Shown here piece after piece: positions 45,381-54,423 of a DNA stretch of 64,000 nt. Origin of the DNA: Alteromonas sp. BL110 (GTDB lineage: Bacteria; Pseudomonadota; Gammaproteobacteria; Enterobacterales; Alteromonadaceae); the NCBI RefSeq assembly GCF_003443615.1, contig NZ_CP031967.1, positions 3,720,001 to 3,784,000 on the forward strand, in the 5' to 3' direction. Below the pieces are notes generated by a model. The model was not told the origin of the DNA, searched no databases, and saw only the letters and a program-made list of their open reading frames with translations. Made by a program: the position numbers and the translations under genes. Each line of letters begins with the position of its first letter. Position 1 is the stretch's first letter.

Positions 45381-46370
45381 TTAACTTCGTTTAAATTTCG
45401 CGCGATACTGAGAAGGCGACAATCCTGTCGTTTTTTTAAAAAGGCGAGTGAAAGAACTGAGATCTTCGTATCCTACCGCACTTATCAAACTCTCAAGCGG
45501 CATGCTGGACGTTTCGAGGAGTTTCCTTGCGTGTTCAATGCGCAGTGACTGTAAATACTGGCCAGGCGTTGTGTCGCACGCGTTTTTAAAGCGGCGAATA
45601 AGCGTGCGCTCAGTCATGTTATGTTGGTGGGCCAAGTCGCTTAGCTTACATTTGTTCTGTAGATTTCTTTCCAAAAACGACTGAACCGCTTTAATATCTT
45701 TGTCGGTGTGGAATCGCCGTTGGCGACTGCTGGCATATACCGTTTGGCTTGTTCTTGACACATCTAACACATGAGACTTTGCGGTATCGCTGGCAATTTG
45801 GTGACCACAGTAGCGCTCTATCAAAAGTATGGATAGATCAATCCATGCCATACCGCCGCCCGCGCAATAGACGGTGTCGTCCTCTGTCACCATTTTTTCT
45901 GGCTGCAGATTTACGCTTGGAAACATGGTTTCGAATTTATCAGCATAACCCCAGTGAGTCGTTGCGGTTTTATTGTTAAGCAAACCTGTCTGCGCTAATA
46001 AAAAGTTACCCGTGCAATTAGCTGCTATATCCGCTCCCATTTTTTGAAGGCGCTTTATATGAACCAGTAGCGGCTGTGTATCAGTCAGTACCTCATCAAT
46101 ATCGCCACCGATAGTTGGAATCAGCAAAACATCAGTGTGAGATACATCTTCAATAGCAATATTGGGCTGTAGCACAACTTGATTAGTACACAGAATAGAT
46201 TGCCCGTGATGACTCGCCAGTTGCACTTTAAATTGTGGTGCAGTGGGCAGATTGTGAATTCGCTGCCAACTGATACCAGCAAAAGCGAACACATCGAGTG
46301 CGCCTGTAATGGCAGATGCCAATGCTTGATCGAACCCAAGTACAGTAACAGTAAATTTAGTGCTATTCAT
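45381..46370 (-). CDS. GlxA-like AraC-family transcriptional regulator with DJ-1/PfpI domain
   Basis: Transcription factor of 329 residues from MNSTKFTVTVLGF. The N-terminal DJ-1/PfpI-like sensor (residues ~5-175) has the elbow cysteine in IAANCTGNFLLAQTG. The C-terminal AraC DNA-binding domain (residues ~225-325) carries two helix-turn-helix units: CKLSDLAHQHNMTERTLIRRF and the signature LLETSSMPLESLISAVGYEDLSSFTRLFKKTTGLSPSQYR. I chose this start to fit the family; there is no good ribosome site, and a longer frame reaches 46514. It diverges from an acyl-CoA dehydrogenase gene, its probable target. Confidence 0.88.
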   Translation of the reverse strand: MNSTKFTVTVLGFDQALASAITGALDVFAFAGISWQRIHNLPTAPQFKVQLASHHGQSILCTNQVVLQPNIAIEDVSHTDVLLIPTIGGDIDEVLTDTQPLLVHIKRLQKMGADIAANCTGNFLLAQTGLLNNKTATTHWGYADKFETMFPSVNLQPEKMVTEDDTVYCAGGGMAWIDLSILLIERYCGHQIASDTAKSHVLDVSRTSQTVYASSRQRRFHTDKDIKAVQSFLERNLQNKCKLSDLAHQHNMTERTLIRRFKNACDTTPGQYLQSLRIEHARKLLETSSMPLESLISAVGYEDLSSFTRLFKKTTGLSPSQYRAKFKRS

Positions 46371-46425
46371 AAAAATAATTAAATTTATAAAGGAAAATAA
46401 AACACAGTGATTAATGGCGGTATTA

Positions 46426-46457
46426 GCCATTATTGTGTCATAAATGACAATAATGGC
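46426..46457. promoter_or_regulatory. Near-perfect palindrome in the regulator/acyl-CoA dehydrogenase gap
   Basis: GCCATTATTG(TG)TCAT-AA-ATGACAATAATGGC: long arms with a 2-base bulge, centred in the divergent gap. The element ATTGTGTCAT (46432-46441) recurs inverted as ATGACACAAT at 46470-46479. Probable operator region. Confidence 0.55.
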
Positions 46458-46512
46458 ATGGTAACGAATATGACACAATGCGTTAACAAATATTCGTAGA
46501 GGACAGGACACC

Positions 46513-48315
46513 ATGGCCGACCAACTTATTCCCCGCCGTGAAATGCAATTTCAGCTGTACGAGGTATTGAACACAGCAGTACTGTGCGAAAAGCCACGCT
46601 TTGAAGAACACAATGTTGAAACCTTTAACGCCGTTATAGATATGGCAGAAAAAATGGCAGAAGAGTTGTTTCTTCCTCATAACGCAGTAGCTGACAAAAA
46701 CGAGCCTACGTTTGATGGCACTAAAGTGTCGATGATCGACGAAGTGAAAGTCGCTTTCGATACGTACAGGGAATCAGGCTTTATTGCGGGTCACTTCGAT
46801 TTTGAAGATGGTGGTATGCAGCTACCCGTCACCGTAATGAATGCCTGTGCTGGATATTTTTTAGCGGCAAACCCGTCGTCTACTGCTTATCCCTTTTTAA
46901 CAGCGGCTGCCGCCAATGTGATTAAACATTTTGCCTCAGACGATATCAAAAGCGCATTTTTACCAAAAATGCTGGCAGGCGATTTTACCGGAACGATGGC
47001 GCTTACCGAGCCTCATGCGGGTTCGTCCCTTGCCGATATTCGCACCTCTGCGAAGCCTCAGGATGATGGTACGTACCGCATCAAAGGTAGTAAAATTTAT
47101 ATCTCAGGCGGTGAACATGAGCTTTCCGATAACATTGTTCATTTGGTATTAGCAAAAATTCCTGGCGGTCCTGCAGGTGTTAAGGGCATTTCACTATTTG
47201 CCGTACCTAAGTACCGTCTTGATGCAGACGGCAACCCAGATGTACGCAATGATGTAACACTTGCCGGCCTTATTCATAAAATGGGTTATCGAGGCACCAC
47301 TTCAACGGCGCTAACGTTTGGTGAGAACGGCGATTGTCATGGCTACCTTATAGGTGAACCCCATCAAGGTTTGCGCTATATGTTCATGATGATGAACGAA
47401 GCACGTATAGGTGTGGGCTACGGTGCGGCAATGATAGGGTATCGCGGCTATAGATATTCATTAGAGTACGCAAAAGACCGTACACAAGGTCGCGCTGCGC
47501 CGAATTTGGCCCCCGAAGACGACCCAACGCCTATAATCAATCACGGCGACGTGCGACGTATGTTGCTAGCGCAAAAAGCGTATTGTGAAGGCGGTATGTC
47601 CCTTTGCTTATACGGCAGCATGCTCATCGATGAGATGGAAACCGAATCAGACAGTGAAAAGCGTACCGAGCTTTCACAGCTTCTCGATCTATTAACCCCT
47701 GTATTTAAGGCGTGGCCGTCAGAGTTTGGCCCTAAAGCTAACGACTTGGCTATTCAGATTCTAGGCGGCGCTGGCTACACCCGCGAATACCCGGTTGAAC
47801 AGTGCTGGCGCGATAACCGCCTAAACCCAATTCACGAGGGTACTAACGGCATTCAGGCGTTAGACCTTTTAGGAAGAAAGCTATGGCAGCACGACGGAAA
47901 AGGTTTGCAAGTTTTACTATCGCGAGTAACAAGCGACATGAAACGCGCAGAAACCCCTAGGGCACAGGCGCTGGCGGCAAAACTAAAACCTTATTTGGAC
48001 CAGCTTGGCGCACTTATACAACAAGCGGCAGCAGACCTACGCTCTGATAAACAGTCTGTGTTGCTAACCAACGCAAGCTGCTTCTTAAACATATTTTCCA
48101 GCTGTGTAGTGAGTTGGATTTGGCTGCGCCAAGCTAACGTTGCCGAGCAAGCGTTAAGTAATGGTGCAGGCGATCAGGATGTTGACTTCTACGAAGGAAA
48201 ACTTGCCGCAGCAGAATATTTCTTAAATTGGGAATTACCGTTGGTAAGTCGCGATATAGAAGTACTGACGTCACGAGAAGCATCTTGCAACAATGTAAAG
48301 GCAAGCTATTTCTAA
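46513..48315 (+). CDS. Acyl-CoA dehydrogenase, ~600-residue DmdC-like type
   Basis: FAD enzyme that introduces a 2,3-double bond into an acyl-CoA and passes electrons to ETF. 600 residues with an N-terminal helical lid, middle beta domain (GTMALTEPHAGSSLADI at ~160-176), and C-terminal helical domain with the FAD/active-site region ILGGAGYTREYPVEQCWRDNRLNPIHEGTNGIQALDLLGRK; the Glu of HEGTNG is the expected catalytic base in this class. The long C-terminal extension matches the DmdC/3-methylmercaptopropionyl-CoA dehydrogenase-like group, but substrate cannot be read from the sequence. AGGA precedes the ATG. Two SDR genes follow. Confidence 0.92.
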   Translation: MADQLIPRREMQFQLYEVLNTAVLCEKPRFEEHNVETFNAVIDMAEKMAEELFLPHNAVADKNEPTFDGTKVSMIDEVKVAFDTYRESGFIAGHFDFEDGGMQLPVTVMNACAGYFLAANPSSTAYPFLTAAAANVIKHFASDDIKSAFLPKMLAGDFTGTMALTEPHAGSSLADIRTSAKPQDDGTYRIKGSKIYISGGEHELSDNIVHLVLAKIPGGPAGVKGISLFAVPKYRLDADGNPDVRNDVTLAGLIHKMGYRGTTSTALTFGENGDCHGYLIGEPHQGLRYMFMMMNEARIGVGYGAAMIGYRGYRYSLEYAKDRTQGRAAPNLAPEDDPTPIINHGDVRRMLLAQKAYCEGGMSLCLYGSMLIDEMETESDSEKRTELSQLLDLLTPVFKAWPSEFGPKANDLAIQILGGAGYTREYPVEQCWRDNRLNPIHEGTNGIQALDLLGRKLWQHDGKGLQVLLSRVTSDMKRAETPRAQALAAKLKPYLDQLGALIQQAAADLRSDKQSVLLTNASCFLNIFSSCVVSWIWLRQANVAEQALSNGAGDQDVDFYEGKLAAAEYFLNWELPLVSRDIEVLTSREASCNNVKASYF

Positions 48316-48331
48316 ATACATAACACTACTA

Positions 48332-48370
48332 TGTGCGCATAAGACATTGCAGAAGACAATGTTGCGCACA
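48332..48370 (+). other. Strong imperfect hairpin between acyl-CoA dehydrogenase and SDR genes
   Basis: Arms TGTGCGCA + ACATTG and CAATGT + TGCGCACA pair (14 bp) with a 4-nt bulge and a 7-nt loop. No T-run follows, so it is more likely an RNA processing/stability element or a protein site than a terminator. Confidence 0.45.
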
Positions 48371-48393
48371 TAAATTGAACTGGAGTACAGCTA

Positions 48394-49161
48394 ATGAATG
48401 TAGCTGCAAATGTTGAAGGCAAACATATTCTTATTACTGGTGGCGGGTCAGGTATTGGTGCCGCATCGGCCCGTGTATTAAGTGCACGTGGCGCAATTGT
48501 GGGTATTGCCGATTTAAATGAAGACAACGCGAATGCATTGGCTAAAGAAATCATTGCTACAGGCGGCAAAGCCTATGCAGTAACTGTTGATGTTACCGAA
48601 CCTGCTCAGGTCAAAGCTACGTTTGAAACAGCGCTTTCTCATCTTGAAAAGATAGATGTGATCATCAATAACGCGGGCATTGATCATTTTCCTGCGCCAC
48701 TTACCGAAGTCGACGACGCTATGTTTATGAAAAACATTCAGGTCAACTTAGCTGGTGTTTGGTACTGCATGAAAAACGCGCTGAAGCACATGACCACGAC
48801 TGGTGGCGGTCACATAATCAATATCGCCTCTGTAGCAGGGTTACGTTCAGCGCCAATGATAAGTGCCTATAGTGCGTCAAAGCACGGGGTAATAGGGCTA
48901 ACTAAATCGGCGGCGGTGGAATACGCGCGAGCGAGCATTCGTATTAATGCGGTATGTCCGAGTTTTGTTGATACGCCTATGGTTCAAGGCGTGTTATCTA
49001 AACTAGATGAACGCGGTCAAAAAGGGTTAATTGCAGCCAACCCAATGAAACGTTTGGGTAAGCCTGAAGAAATTGCAAATGCTATTGCATGGCTGTGTAG
49101 TGATGAATCGTCATTTATGACGGGGCAGTCCGTGGTGCTTGACGGCGGTATGTTGGCATAA
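48394..49161 (+). CDS. Short-chain dehydrogenase/reductase (SDR)
   Basis: 255-residue classical SDR, NAD-preferring by its acidic residue after the second strand (GIADLNED). Motifs: TGGGSGIGAASA at 15-26, NNAGIDHFP, catalytic Ser in INIASVAGLRS, YSASKHG, and a C-terminal GQSVVLDGGMLA. Starts at ATG 48394 behind GGAG. Placed 78 nt after the acyl-CoA dehydrogenase, it probably oxidises a 3-hydroxyacyl intermediate or related alcohol in the same pathway; this is inference. Confidence 0.92.
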   Translation: MNVAANVEGKHILITGGGSGIGAASARVLSARGAIVGIADLNEDNANALAKEIIATGGKAYAVTVDVTEPAQVKATFETALSHLEKIDVIINNAGIDHFPAPLTEVDDAMFMKNIQVNLAGVWYCMKNALKHMTTTGGGHIINIASVAGLRSAPMISAYSASKHGVIGLTKSAAVEYARASIRINAVCPSFVDTPMVQGVLSKLDERGQKGLIAANPMKRLGKPEEIANAIAWLCSDESSFMTGQSVVLDGGMLA

Positions 49162-49312
49162 GCGCCAAGTGTGATGAAGATAAAACGATAAGCTTTTAGG
49201 GCTGCGTATTTTTAAAGCCTTTAAAAGACTTATTACACGACAAATGCAGCTATCGTAGATAGGACACTGAAATACGTAGTTTGCGTACAAATGGCAAGAG
49301 AAGGAATGTTTA

Positions 49313-50074
49313 ATGAACAACCTATTTGATTTAACAGGAAAAGTTGCACTGGTTACAGGTGCTAGTCGCGGTATCGGCGAATCTATTGCTCGGTTGCTGG
49401 CCCAGTATGGCGCCCACGTTATTGTATCAAGCCGCAAAATTGATGGCTGTGAAGCGGTTGCTTCTTCAATTCGCGATGCCGGTGGTAAAGCGACGGCGCT
49501 GGCCTGTCACGTAGGTGAAATGGAGCAAATTACCGAAGCCTTCAATGTCATCAAACGTGATTTCGGTAAGCTGGATATTCTGGTAAATAACGCGGCGGCA
49601 AACCCATATTTTGGTCATATTTTAGATACTGATTTAGGCGCTTATAACAAAACTGTAGATGTGAACATTCGTGGCTACTTCTTCATGTCGATTGAAGCAG
49701 GCAAAATGATGAAAGAGCAGGGCGGTGGCGTCATACTCAATACTGCTTCAGTTAATGGCGTAACGCCGGGCGACATGCAGGGTATCTATTCTATTACCAA
49801 AGCTGCAGTCATCAGTATGACTAAGTCGTTCGCAAAAGAGTGCGGTAGCTTAAACATTCGCGTAAACGCATTACTGCCAGGGTTAACCGACACTAAATTT
49901 GCGTCAGCGTTAACAACCAACGAGCAAATCTTGAAGCACGCGCTGAAAGTTATTCCGTTGGGCCGCGTGGCAGATCCAGATGAAATGGCGGGGACAGTAT
50001 TGTACTTAGTATCAGACGCTTCTAGCTACACCACAGGCACGACAGTAGTAGTAGATGGTGGTATGCTAGCGTAA
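49313..50074 (+). CDS. Short-chain dehydrogenase/reductase (SDR), second copy
   Basis: 253 residues. TGASRGIGESIA at 16-27, NADP-leaning SSRKIDGCE after strand 2, NNAAANPYFGH in place of the usual NNAG, Ser in LNTASVNGVTPG, YSITKAAV for the Tyr/Lys pair, C-terminal TGTTVVVDGGMLA. Closer to glucose/3-ketoacyl reductase-like SDRs than to its neighbour. It follows the first SDR after 151 nt and likely belongs to the same catabolic cluster. Confidence 0.92.
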   Translation: MNNLFDLTGKVALVTGASRGIGESIARLLAQYGAHVIVSSRKIDGCEAVASSIRDAGGKATALACHVGEMEQITEAFNVIKRDFGKLDILVNNAAANPYFGHILDTDLGAYNKTVDVNIRGYFFMSIEAGKMMKEQGGGVILNTASVNGVTPGDMQGIYSITKAAVISMTKSFAKECGSLNIRVNALLPGLTDTKFASALTTNEQILKHALKVIPLGRVADPDEMAGTVLYLVSDASSYTTGTTVVVDGGMLA

Positions 50075-50099
50075 TTAGTTTCAATTACGAGATACGACC

Positions 50100-50558
50100 A
50101 TGCATATATGGGTTGACGCCGACGCGTGCCCTGCAGTGATCAAAGACATTCTTTTTAAGGCAGCCAGACGTACTAAGCTGCCTTTGTCTTTGGTGGCTAA
50201 CCATTTTATGTCTGTCCCACCAGACAAACACATAACTTTAACGCAAGTGCCTTCTGGCTTCGATGCTGCTGATGATTACATTGTAGAGAAGTGTGAAGCG
50301 GGTGACTTGGTGATAACTAACGACATCCCACTTGCCGCAGATGTGTTGGCAAAGAATGCGTTTGCATTAAACAATCGTGGTGAGGAATACGACAAGTCGT
50401 CTATCAAGCAGATTTTAGGCATGCGAGACTTCATGGACACCATGCGTTCAAGCGGCGAACACACTGGCGGGCCAAAAGCCTTCTCCCAGCGTGATAAACA
50501 AAATTTTGCCAATGCGCTAGACCGCCTCTTAACCCAAGGCCTACGCAACCTCAAATAA
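50100..50558 (+). CDS. yaiI: YaiI/YqxD family protein (UPF0178)
   Basis: 152-residue PIN-like domain protein of unknown function. The N-terminal [21 protein letters not shown], middle [32 protein letters not shown] and [26 protein letters not shown] are the conserved blocks; acidic residues in DADACP and TNDIPLA could bind metal. It begins 25 nt after the second SDR and may share its transcript. Confidence 0.93.
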   Translation: MHIWVDADACPAVIKDILFKAARRTKLPLSLVANHFMSVPPDKHITLTQVPSGFDAADDYIVEKCEAGDLVITNDIPLAADVLAKNAFALNNRGEEYDKSSIKQILGMRDFMDTMRSSGEHTGGPKAFSQRDKQNFANALDRLLTQGLRNLK

Positions 50559-50562
50559 AATA

Positions 50563-50592
50563 TTGGGGTCAGAGTTAAGGCTCTGACCCCAT
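50563..50592. repeat. REP/RAYT-type GGGGTCAGAG hairpin
   Basis: TGGGGTCAGAG and CTCTGACCCCA form a perfect 11-bp stem with a 6-nt loop between convergent genes. The TGGGGTCAGAG sequence is, from memory, a widespread interspersed palindrome in gammaproteobacteria associated with REP-associated tyrosine transposases. There is no T-run. Only one copy is seen in this window. Confidence 0.55.
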
Positions 50593-50606
50593 AATTGGCG
50601 TTGTCG

Positions 50607-52772
50607 CTATTTCACTATGGTCACTTCTTCGATAAGGTTTGTTGCACCGTCAACGTACTCCATTACCCACAGCATGTAGCGCGAGTCTACGTGAATGGTA
50701 CGGGTTGTTTTCGGATCAAAGTCCCAATCTGAGTTAACGCTTTCAAACGTACCGTCAAATAACAAACCGATCAGTTCTGCTTTTGCGTTAAGCGTTGCTG
50801 AGCCTGAGTTACCGCCTGTAGAATCTAAGTCCGTAAGGAAGTTAACCGGCACGCTATTGATGTCTTCAAGTTTGTACGGACCGTACTGCTTGTTTTTAAT
50901 AAGCTCAAGCTGCTTTTTCGGTGAATCAAACGGTGTTTCGCCGGTATCTTTTTCCGTAATGCCTTCAAGACGAGTGAACGGTTCGTAGATAAGGCCATCT
51001 TTTGGAGAGCCGCCCATCACATTACCGTAAGTCACACGAAGCGTGCTGTTTGCATCTGGGTAAGCAAGGCTGCCTAAAGATTTTTGCCACTCAATAATAG
51101 CACTCATGTATTTAGGACGAAGTGCAGCAGATTTACCGCTTAGCGTTTTGCTTTTATCTTCAATCGCCATCTCGGTATCAAATAGTGCAACTGCAAGTTT
51201 TATAAATGGGTCGCTGCTGTTTTCGAACTCAGCACGGCTTGCGGTTAACCACTTCAAACGCTCTTCAGTGTTGTTCAGTGACGTGTTGTCGTAAAACGCT
51301 TTTAACGTTTTATGAAGTGTTTTGCTGTCTGTACTACCATCAATGCCTACTGTTTTATCAAAAGCGGCAACACGATTTTCTTCAGGCTGCTCTAAGTACA
51401 TACTGATCATTTTTTGCCATACAGCTTGATCAACAACTGGATCAAAACGGCGTTCTAATCGCTCTTCACCTTCTTTAAGACGAATTTGATCACGCTCTTG
51501 ATACCCACGTTCGCGCTCCGCATCTGGCTTTTCTCTTTCAATTGCATTGCGATAAAGGGTTTGAGCAGAAGATAAAAGCTGTGCACGACTTAGGTTGTTG
51601 TACCAGAAGTTTTGCTTGTTCATCTGCATTTGTTCAGCGCTAACCGCATCAAGAGCGGCCAATGATTGCTTCAGTTCACTCTTACCATTCTTATCTAGCC
51701 ATGCTGCTAGTTGCTCTTCACGCTCGGCGCGGCGAGGAACAAGCCCGACACGCTTAGCACCAGAAAGTTGGCCCAAGGTATTTTTGTGAAAGTTATTCAG
51801 TCCAGCAAGCGTTGCTTCATATTTAATGCGGGCATCGCTTCCTTCTTCAGACGAGCTTTCAATGGTCTTGATCCATTCGTCTACCAGTTCAAGATAAGTA
51901 GGGTACAGCCAGTCAAACATGTACGAAACTTGCGACAAACGGGCATAGCGGTTTGTAGAACCAGGGTAGCCCGCTGCCATAACAAAATCACCGTCTTCAA
52001 GACCCGCAGCCGATACTTTTAGGAAATGATCAGGTTTAAAAGGCACGTTGTCTTCACTGTAATCAGCTGGTTTCCCATCTTTACCAACGTAAGCGCGATA
52101 GAAAGAAAAATCACCGGTGTGACGAGGCCACATCCAGTTATCTACGTCACCGCCGTATTTCCCGATAGAGTCAGCAGGTGCATAGGCAATACGCACGTCA
52201 CGGATTTCCATCTGCTTAATAAGCTTGTATTCAAGGCCCTGGAAAAATGAAGGTACAGAGCAGCGGAAGCCTGCTTCAGATTCACATTCTGCAATGAGTG
52301 CTTTGCGATTAGCTTCGATAAGGTCGTAGCGCTCACGCCCTTGAACATCATCATCGATACCGCCAATAACTTTATCGGTTACGTCGGAAAAATCCACAGT
52401 AACAAACATGCGAGTACCCGGTGCTGCGGGTAGCTCGTCACCAATTTCTTTTGCTAGAAAACCGTCTTTTAAATAGTTGTTTTCGGGGGTGCTGTTGTAT
52501 TGTACTGAACCGCGTGCGCAGTGGTGATTGGTTACTGCCAAGCCTTTGTCAGACACAAACGATGCTGAACATCCACCAAGAGAAACAATAGCGCCCATTG
52601 GAAACGCGGTTAAGTCGTTAATACTACTTGCAGGAATTTCCAAACCGGTTTCTTTTAAATCGCCAGCAATTGAAGGGAGCTGTTCTGGCGTGAACATGCC
52701 TTCCTTAGCATCTACCTGCATAGCACTGCCTAGTAATGCGGCAGAAATACAAAATACACTTACTTTAGACAT
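50607..52772 (-). CDS. S46-family dipeptidyl peptidase (DPP7-like)
   Basis: Periplasmic serine exopeptidase that removes dipeptides from N-termini. 721 residues with a signal peptide (SVFCISAALLGSAMQVDA). Catalytic triad: His in VTNHHCARGSVQ, Asp in DVDNWMWPRHTGDF, Ser in STGGNSGSATL. At the position where DPP11 has an Arg that reads acidic P1 residues (NFDRNWE), this protein has Gly (LLFDGTFES), as DPP7 does, so hydrophobic P1 preference is predicted. A helical domain spans about 270-560. A LiuR-like palindrome lies upstream. Confidence 0.93.
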   Translation of the reverse strand: MSKVSVFCISAALLGSAMQVDAKEGMFTPEQLPSIAGDLKETGLEIPASSINDLTAFPMGAIVSLGGCSASFVSDKGLAVTNHHCARGSVQYNSTPENNYLKDGFLAKEIGDELPAAPGTRMFVTVDFSDVTDKVIGGIDDDVQGRERYDLIEANRKALIAECESEAGFRCSVPSFFQGLEYKLIKQMEIRDVRIAYAPADSIGKYGGDVDNWMWPRHTGDFSFYRAYVGKDGKPADYSEDNVPFKPDHFLKVSAAGLEDGDFVMAAGYPGSTNRYARLSQVSYMFDWLYPTYLELVDEWIKTIESSSEEGSDARIKYEATLAGLNNFHKNTLGQLSGAKRVGLVPRRAEREEQLAAWLDKNGKSELKQSLAALDAVSAEQMQMNKQNFWYNNLSRAQLLSSAQTLYRNAIEREKPDAERERGYQERDQIRLKEGEERLERRFDPVVDQAVWQKMISMYLEQPEENRVAAFDKTVGIDGSTDSKTLHKTLKAFYDNTSLNNTEERLKWLTASRAEFENSSDPFIKLAVALFDTEMAIEDKSKTLSGKSAALRPKYMSAIIEWQKSLGSLAYPDANSTLRVTYGNVMGGSPKDGLIYEPFTRLEGITEKDTGETPFDSPKKQLELIKNKQYGPYKLEDINSVPVNFLTDLDSTGGNSGSATLNAKAELIGLLFDGTFESVNSDWDFDPKTTRTIHVDSRYMLWVMEYVDGATNLIEEVTIVK

Positions 52773-52832
52773 CAGTGATCCTTGTTCTTGTCGTTAATCT
52801 CATTGTTATACGTCAGTATTAATAAATACAAA

Positions 52833-52850
52833 GTTAACGTCTACGTCAAC
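52833..52850. promoter_or_regulatory. LiuR-type palindrome upstream of the S46 peptidase
   Basis: GTTAACGTCTACGTCAAC has the same ACGT-nn-ACGT core and GTT/AAC ends as the sites in the ETF promoter; one mismatched pair in the arms. It lies 61-78 nt before the start codon. Confidence 0.55.
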
Positions 52851-53031
52851 ATTGTTATAGTGTAACGATAATATTCTGTGCGACCTATGAAAAAGTGTAT
52901 AAAGCACGACGTAAATTTGTTAGGAAGTGTGACTAACTGCAATTGAAAGCATGTATGAATACGCTTGTCGCACAATAAGAAAAGGCGAAAGGAAAGACGA
53001 AAGGAAAAGAGAATAATTCCAACGAAAACAA

Positions 53032-53059
53032 AAAAGGCAGAGTATCAACTCTGCCTTTT
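53032..53059 (-). terminator. Terminator of the aspartate/aromatic aminotransferase gene
   Basis: Perfect 12-bp stem AAAAGGCAGAGT / ACTCTGCCTTTT with an ATCA loop, 27 nt past the stop. Confidence 0.9.
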
Positions 53060-53085
53060 GAAATTTTAAAACCGCTAACTTTTGC

Positions 53086-54276
53086 TTAAAGCACTGACAC
53101 CAATGCTTTTGCTAATGTTTCTACGTTTTCTTGGTTGATGCCCGCAATGTTTACGCGGCTAGAATCAACAAAGTAGACACTGTGCTTTTCACGTACTTCG
53201 CGTACTTGCTCAGGCGTGATACACAAGAATGAGAACATACCTTTTTGGTCGTTCACGAAGCTAAAGTCTTTTGGTGAACCATTATCGTGAAGGTTTTGGA
53301 CAAGCATGGCACGTAGAGACTTCATGCGGTCGCGCATTTCGTTCACTTCAGATACCCACTCGTTGTTCAATGCTTCGTCAGCAAGAATGATGTCTACTAG
53401 TGCACCACCGTAGCTTGGCGGCATTGAGTAGATGCCACGTGCGATTGACTGAATTTGACCCTGTGCAATTTTACGGGTTGCTGAATCTTCGGTAATAATA
53501 GCTGCTAGACCAACACGCTCACGATAAAGGCCGAAGTTTTTAGAGCAAGACGCCGCTACAATTACTTCTGGCAGGTTTTCAACCAACAAACGCATGCCGT
53601 AAGCATCTTCGTCTAAGCCTTCACCGAAACCAAGGTAAGCTACGTCGATGAAAGGCAAGAATTCACGCTCTTTCGCTACTTCTAGTACTTCATCCCATTG
53701 TGCATTAGTAAGATCAGCACCTGTTGGGTTGTGACAGCATCCGTGAAGAAGAACGATGTCGCCTTTTTCAGTTTTGCGAAGGGTTTCCATCATAGCGTCG
53801 AAACGAATGCTCGCTGATGCTTTATCGAAGTACGGGTAGGTTTCAATTTTAAGGCCTGCAGAGCCGATAAGTGGAATATGGTTAGCCCATGTTGGGTCAC
53901 TTACCCATACTTTGCCATTTTCATTACAACGAACTAGCAATTCTGAAAGAATACGCAGCGCGCCACAACCACCCGGAGCTTGAACCGCTGCAACGCGGTC
54001 AGCAAGAAGTACTGGGCTATTCTTACCTAAAAGCAAAGACAACATACCGTCGATAAAACCTTGGTTGCCCTGAGGCGTAATGTAGGTTTTGCTGGTTTCT
54101 TTGTCTAAAAGCACCTTTTGCGCTTTAGCGACACTTGAAAGAATAGGGGTATTACCTTGCTCATCTTTATAAACGCCAACACCTAAATCGATTTTATTTG
54201 GGTTGGTGTCTTCACGAAAAGCAGCTGACAGGCCAAGAATTGGATCTGGGGCGAGATGGGGTAATACTTCAAACAC
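53086..54276 (-). CDS. Aspartate/aromatic amino acid aminotransferase (AspC/TyrB type)
   Basis: PLP fold-I enzyme transferring amino groups between aspartate or aromatic amino acids and 2-oxoglutarate. 396 residues. MFEVLPHLAPDPILGLSAAFREDTNPNKIDLGVGVYKDE is the class N-terminus; VQAPGGCGALRI, HGCCHNPTGADLT, FIDVAYLGFGEGLDEDAYG and the PLP lysine in AASCSKNFGLYRERVG follow. Eye comparison cannot separate AspC from TyrB specificity. Single-gene unit with its own terminator. Confidence 0.95.
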   Translation of the reverse strand: MFEVLPHLAPDPILGLSAAFREDTNPNKIDLGVGVYKDEQGNTPILSSVAKAQKVLLDKETSKTYITPQGNQGFIDGMLSLLLGKNSPVLLADRVAAVQAPGGCGALRILSELLVRCNENGKVWVSDPTWANHIPLIGSAGLKIETYPYFDKASASIRFDAMMETLRKTEKGDIVLLHGCCHNPTGADLTNAQWDEVLEVAKEREFLPFIDVAYLGFGEGLDEDAYGMRLLVENLPEVIVAASCSKNFGLYRERVGLAAIITEDSATRKIAQGQIQSIARGIYSMPPSYGGALVDIILADEALNNEWVSEVNEMRDRMKSLRAMLVQNLHDNGSPKDFSFVNDQKGMFSFLCITPEQVREVREKHSVYFVDSSRVNIAGINQENVETLAKALVSVL

Positions 54277-54423
54277 GATATGTCCTCACGTTACGTTGGT
54301 GTGCAATAATTAGCAGGCAGGCATTATGCCACCGATGGTAGAAAAAACGACCCCTAAAGGTTGAAAATATTTCAATTAATCTGCTTTATAAAGCGTAAAC
54401 GAAAGTTTCATTTCAAAAATACC

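Larger units (their letters stand above)
52773..53085. other. 313-nt gap: S46 promoter region and aminotransferase terminator
   Basis: Contains the LiuR-like palindrome (52833-52850), a purine-rich tract with GAAAGGAAA-like repeats (about 52978-53014) and the terminator of the aminotransferase gene. No open frame. Confidence 0.5.

Noticed and set aside
46371..46514. Longer AraC regulator starting at 46514
   Set aside because: It would overlap the divergent acyl-CoA dehydrogenase start and run through the palindromic operator region; the family begins near MNSTKF.
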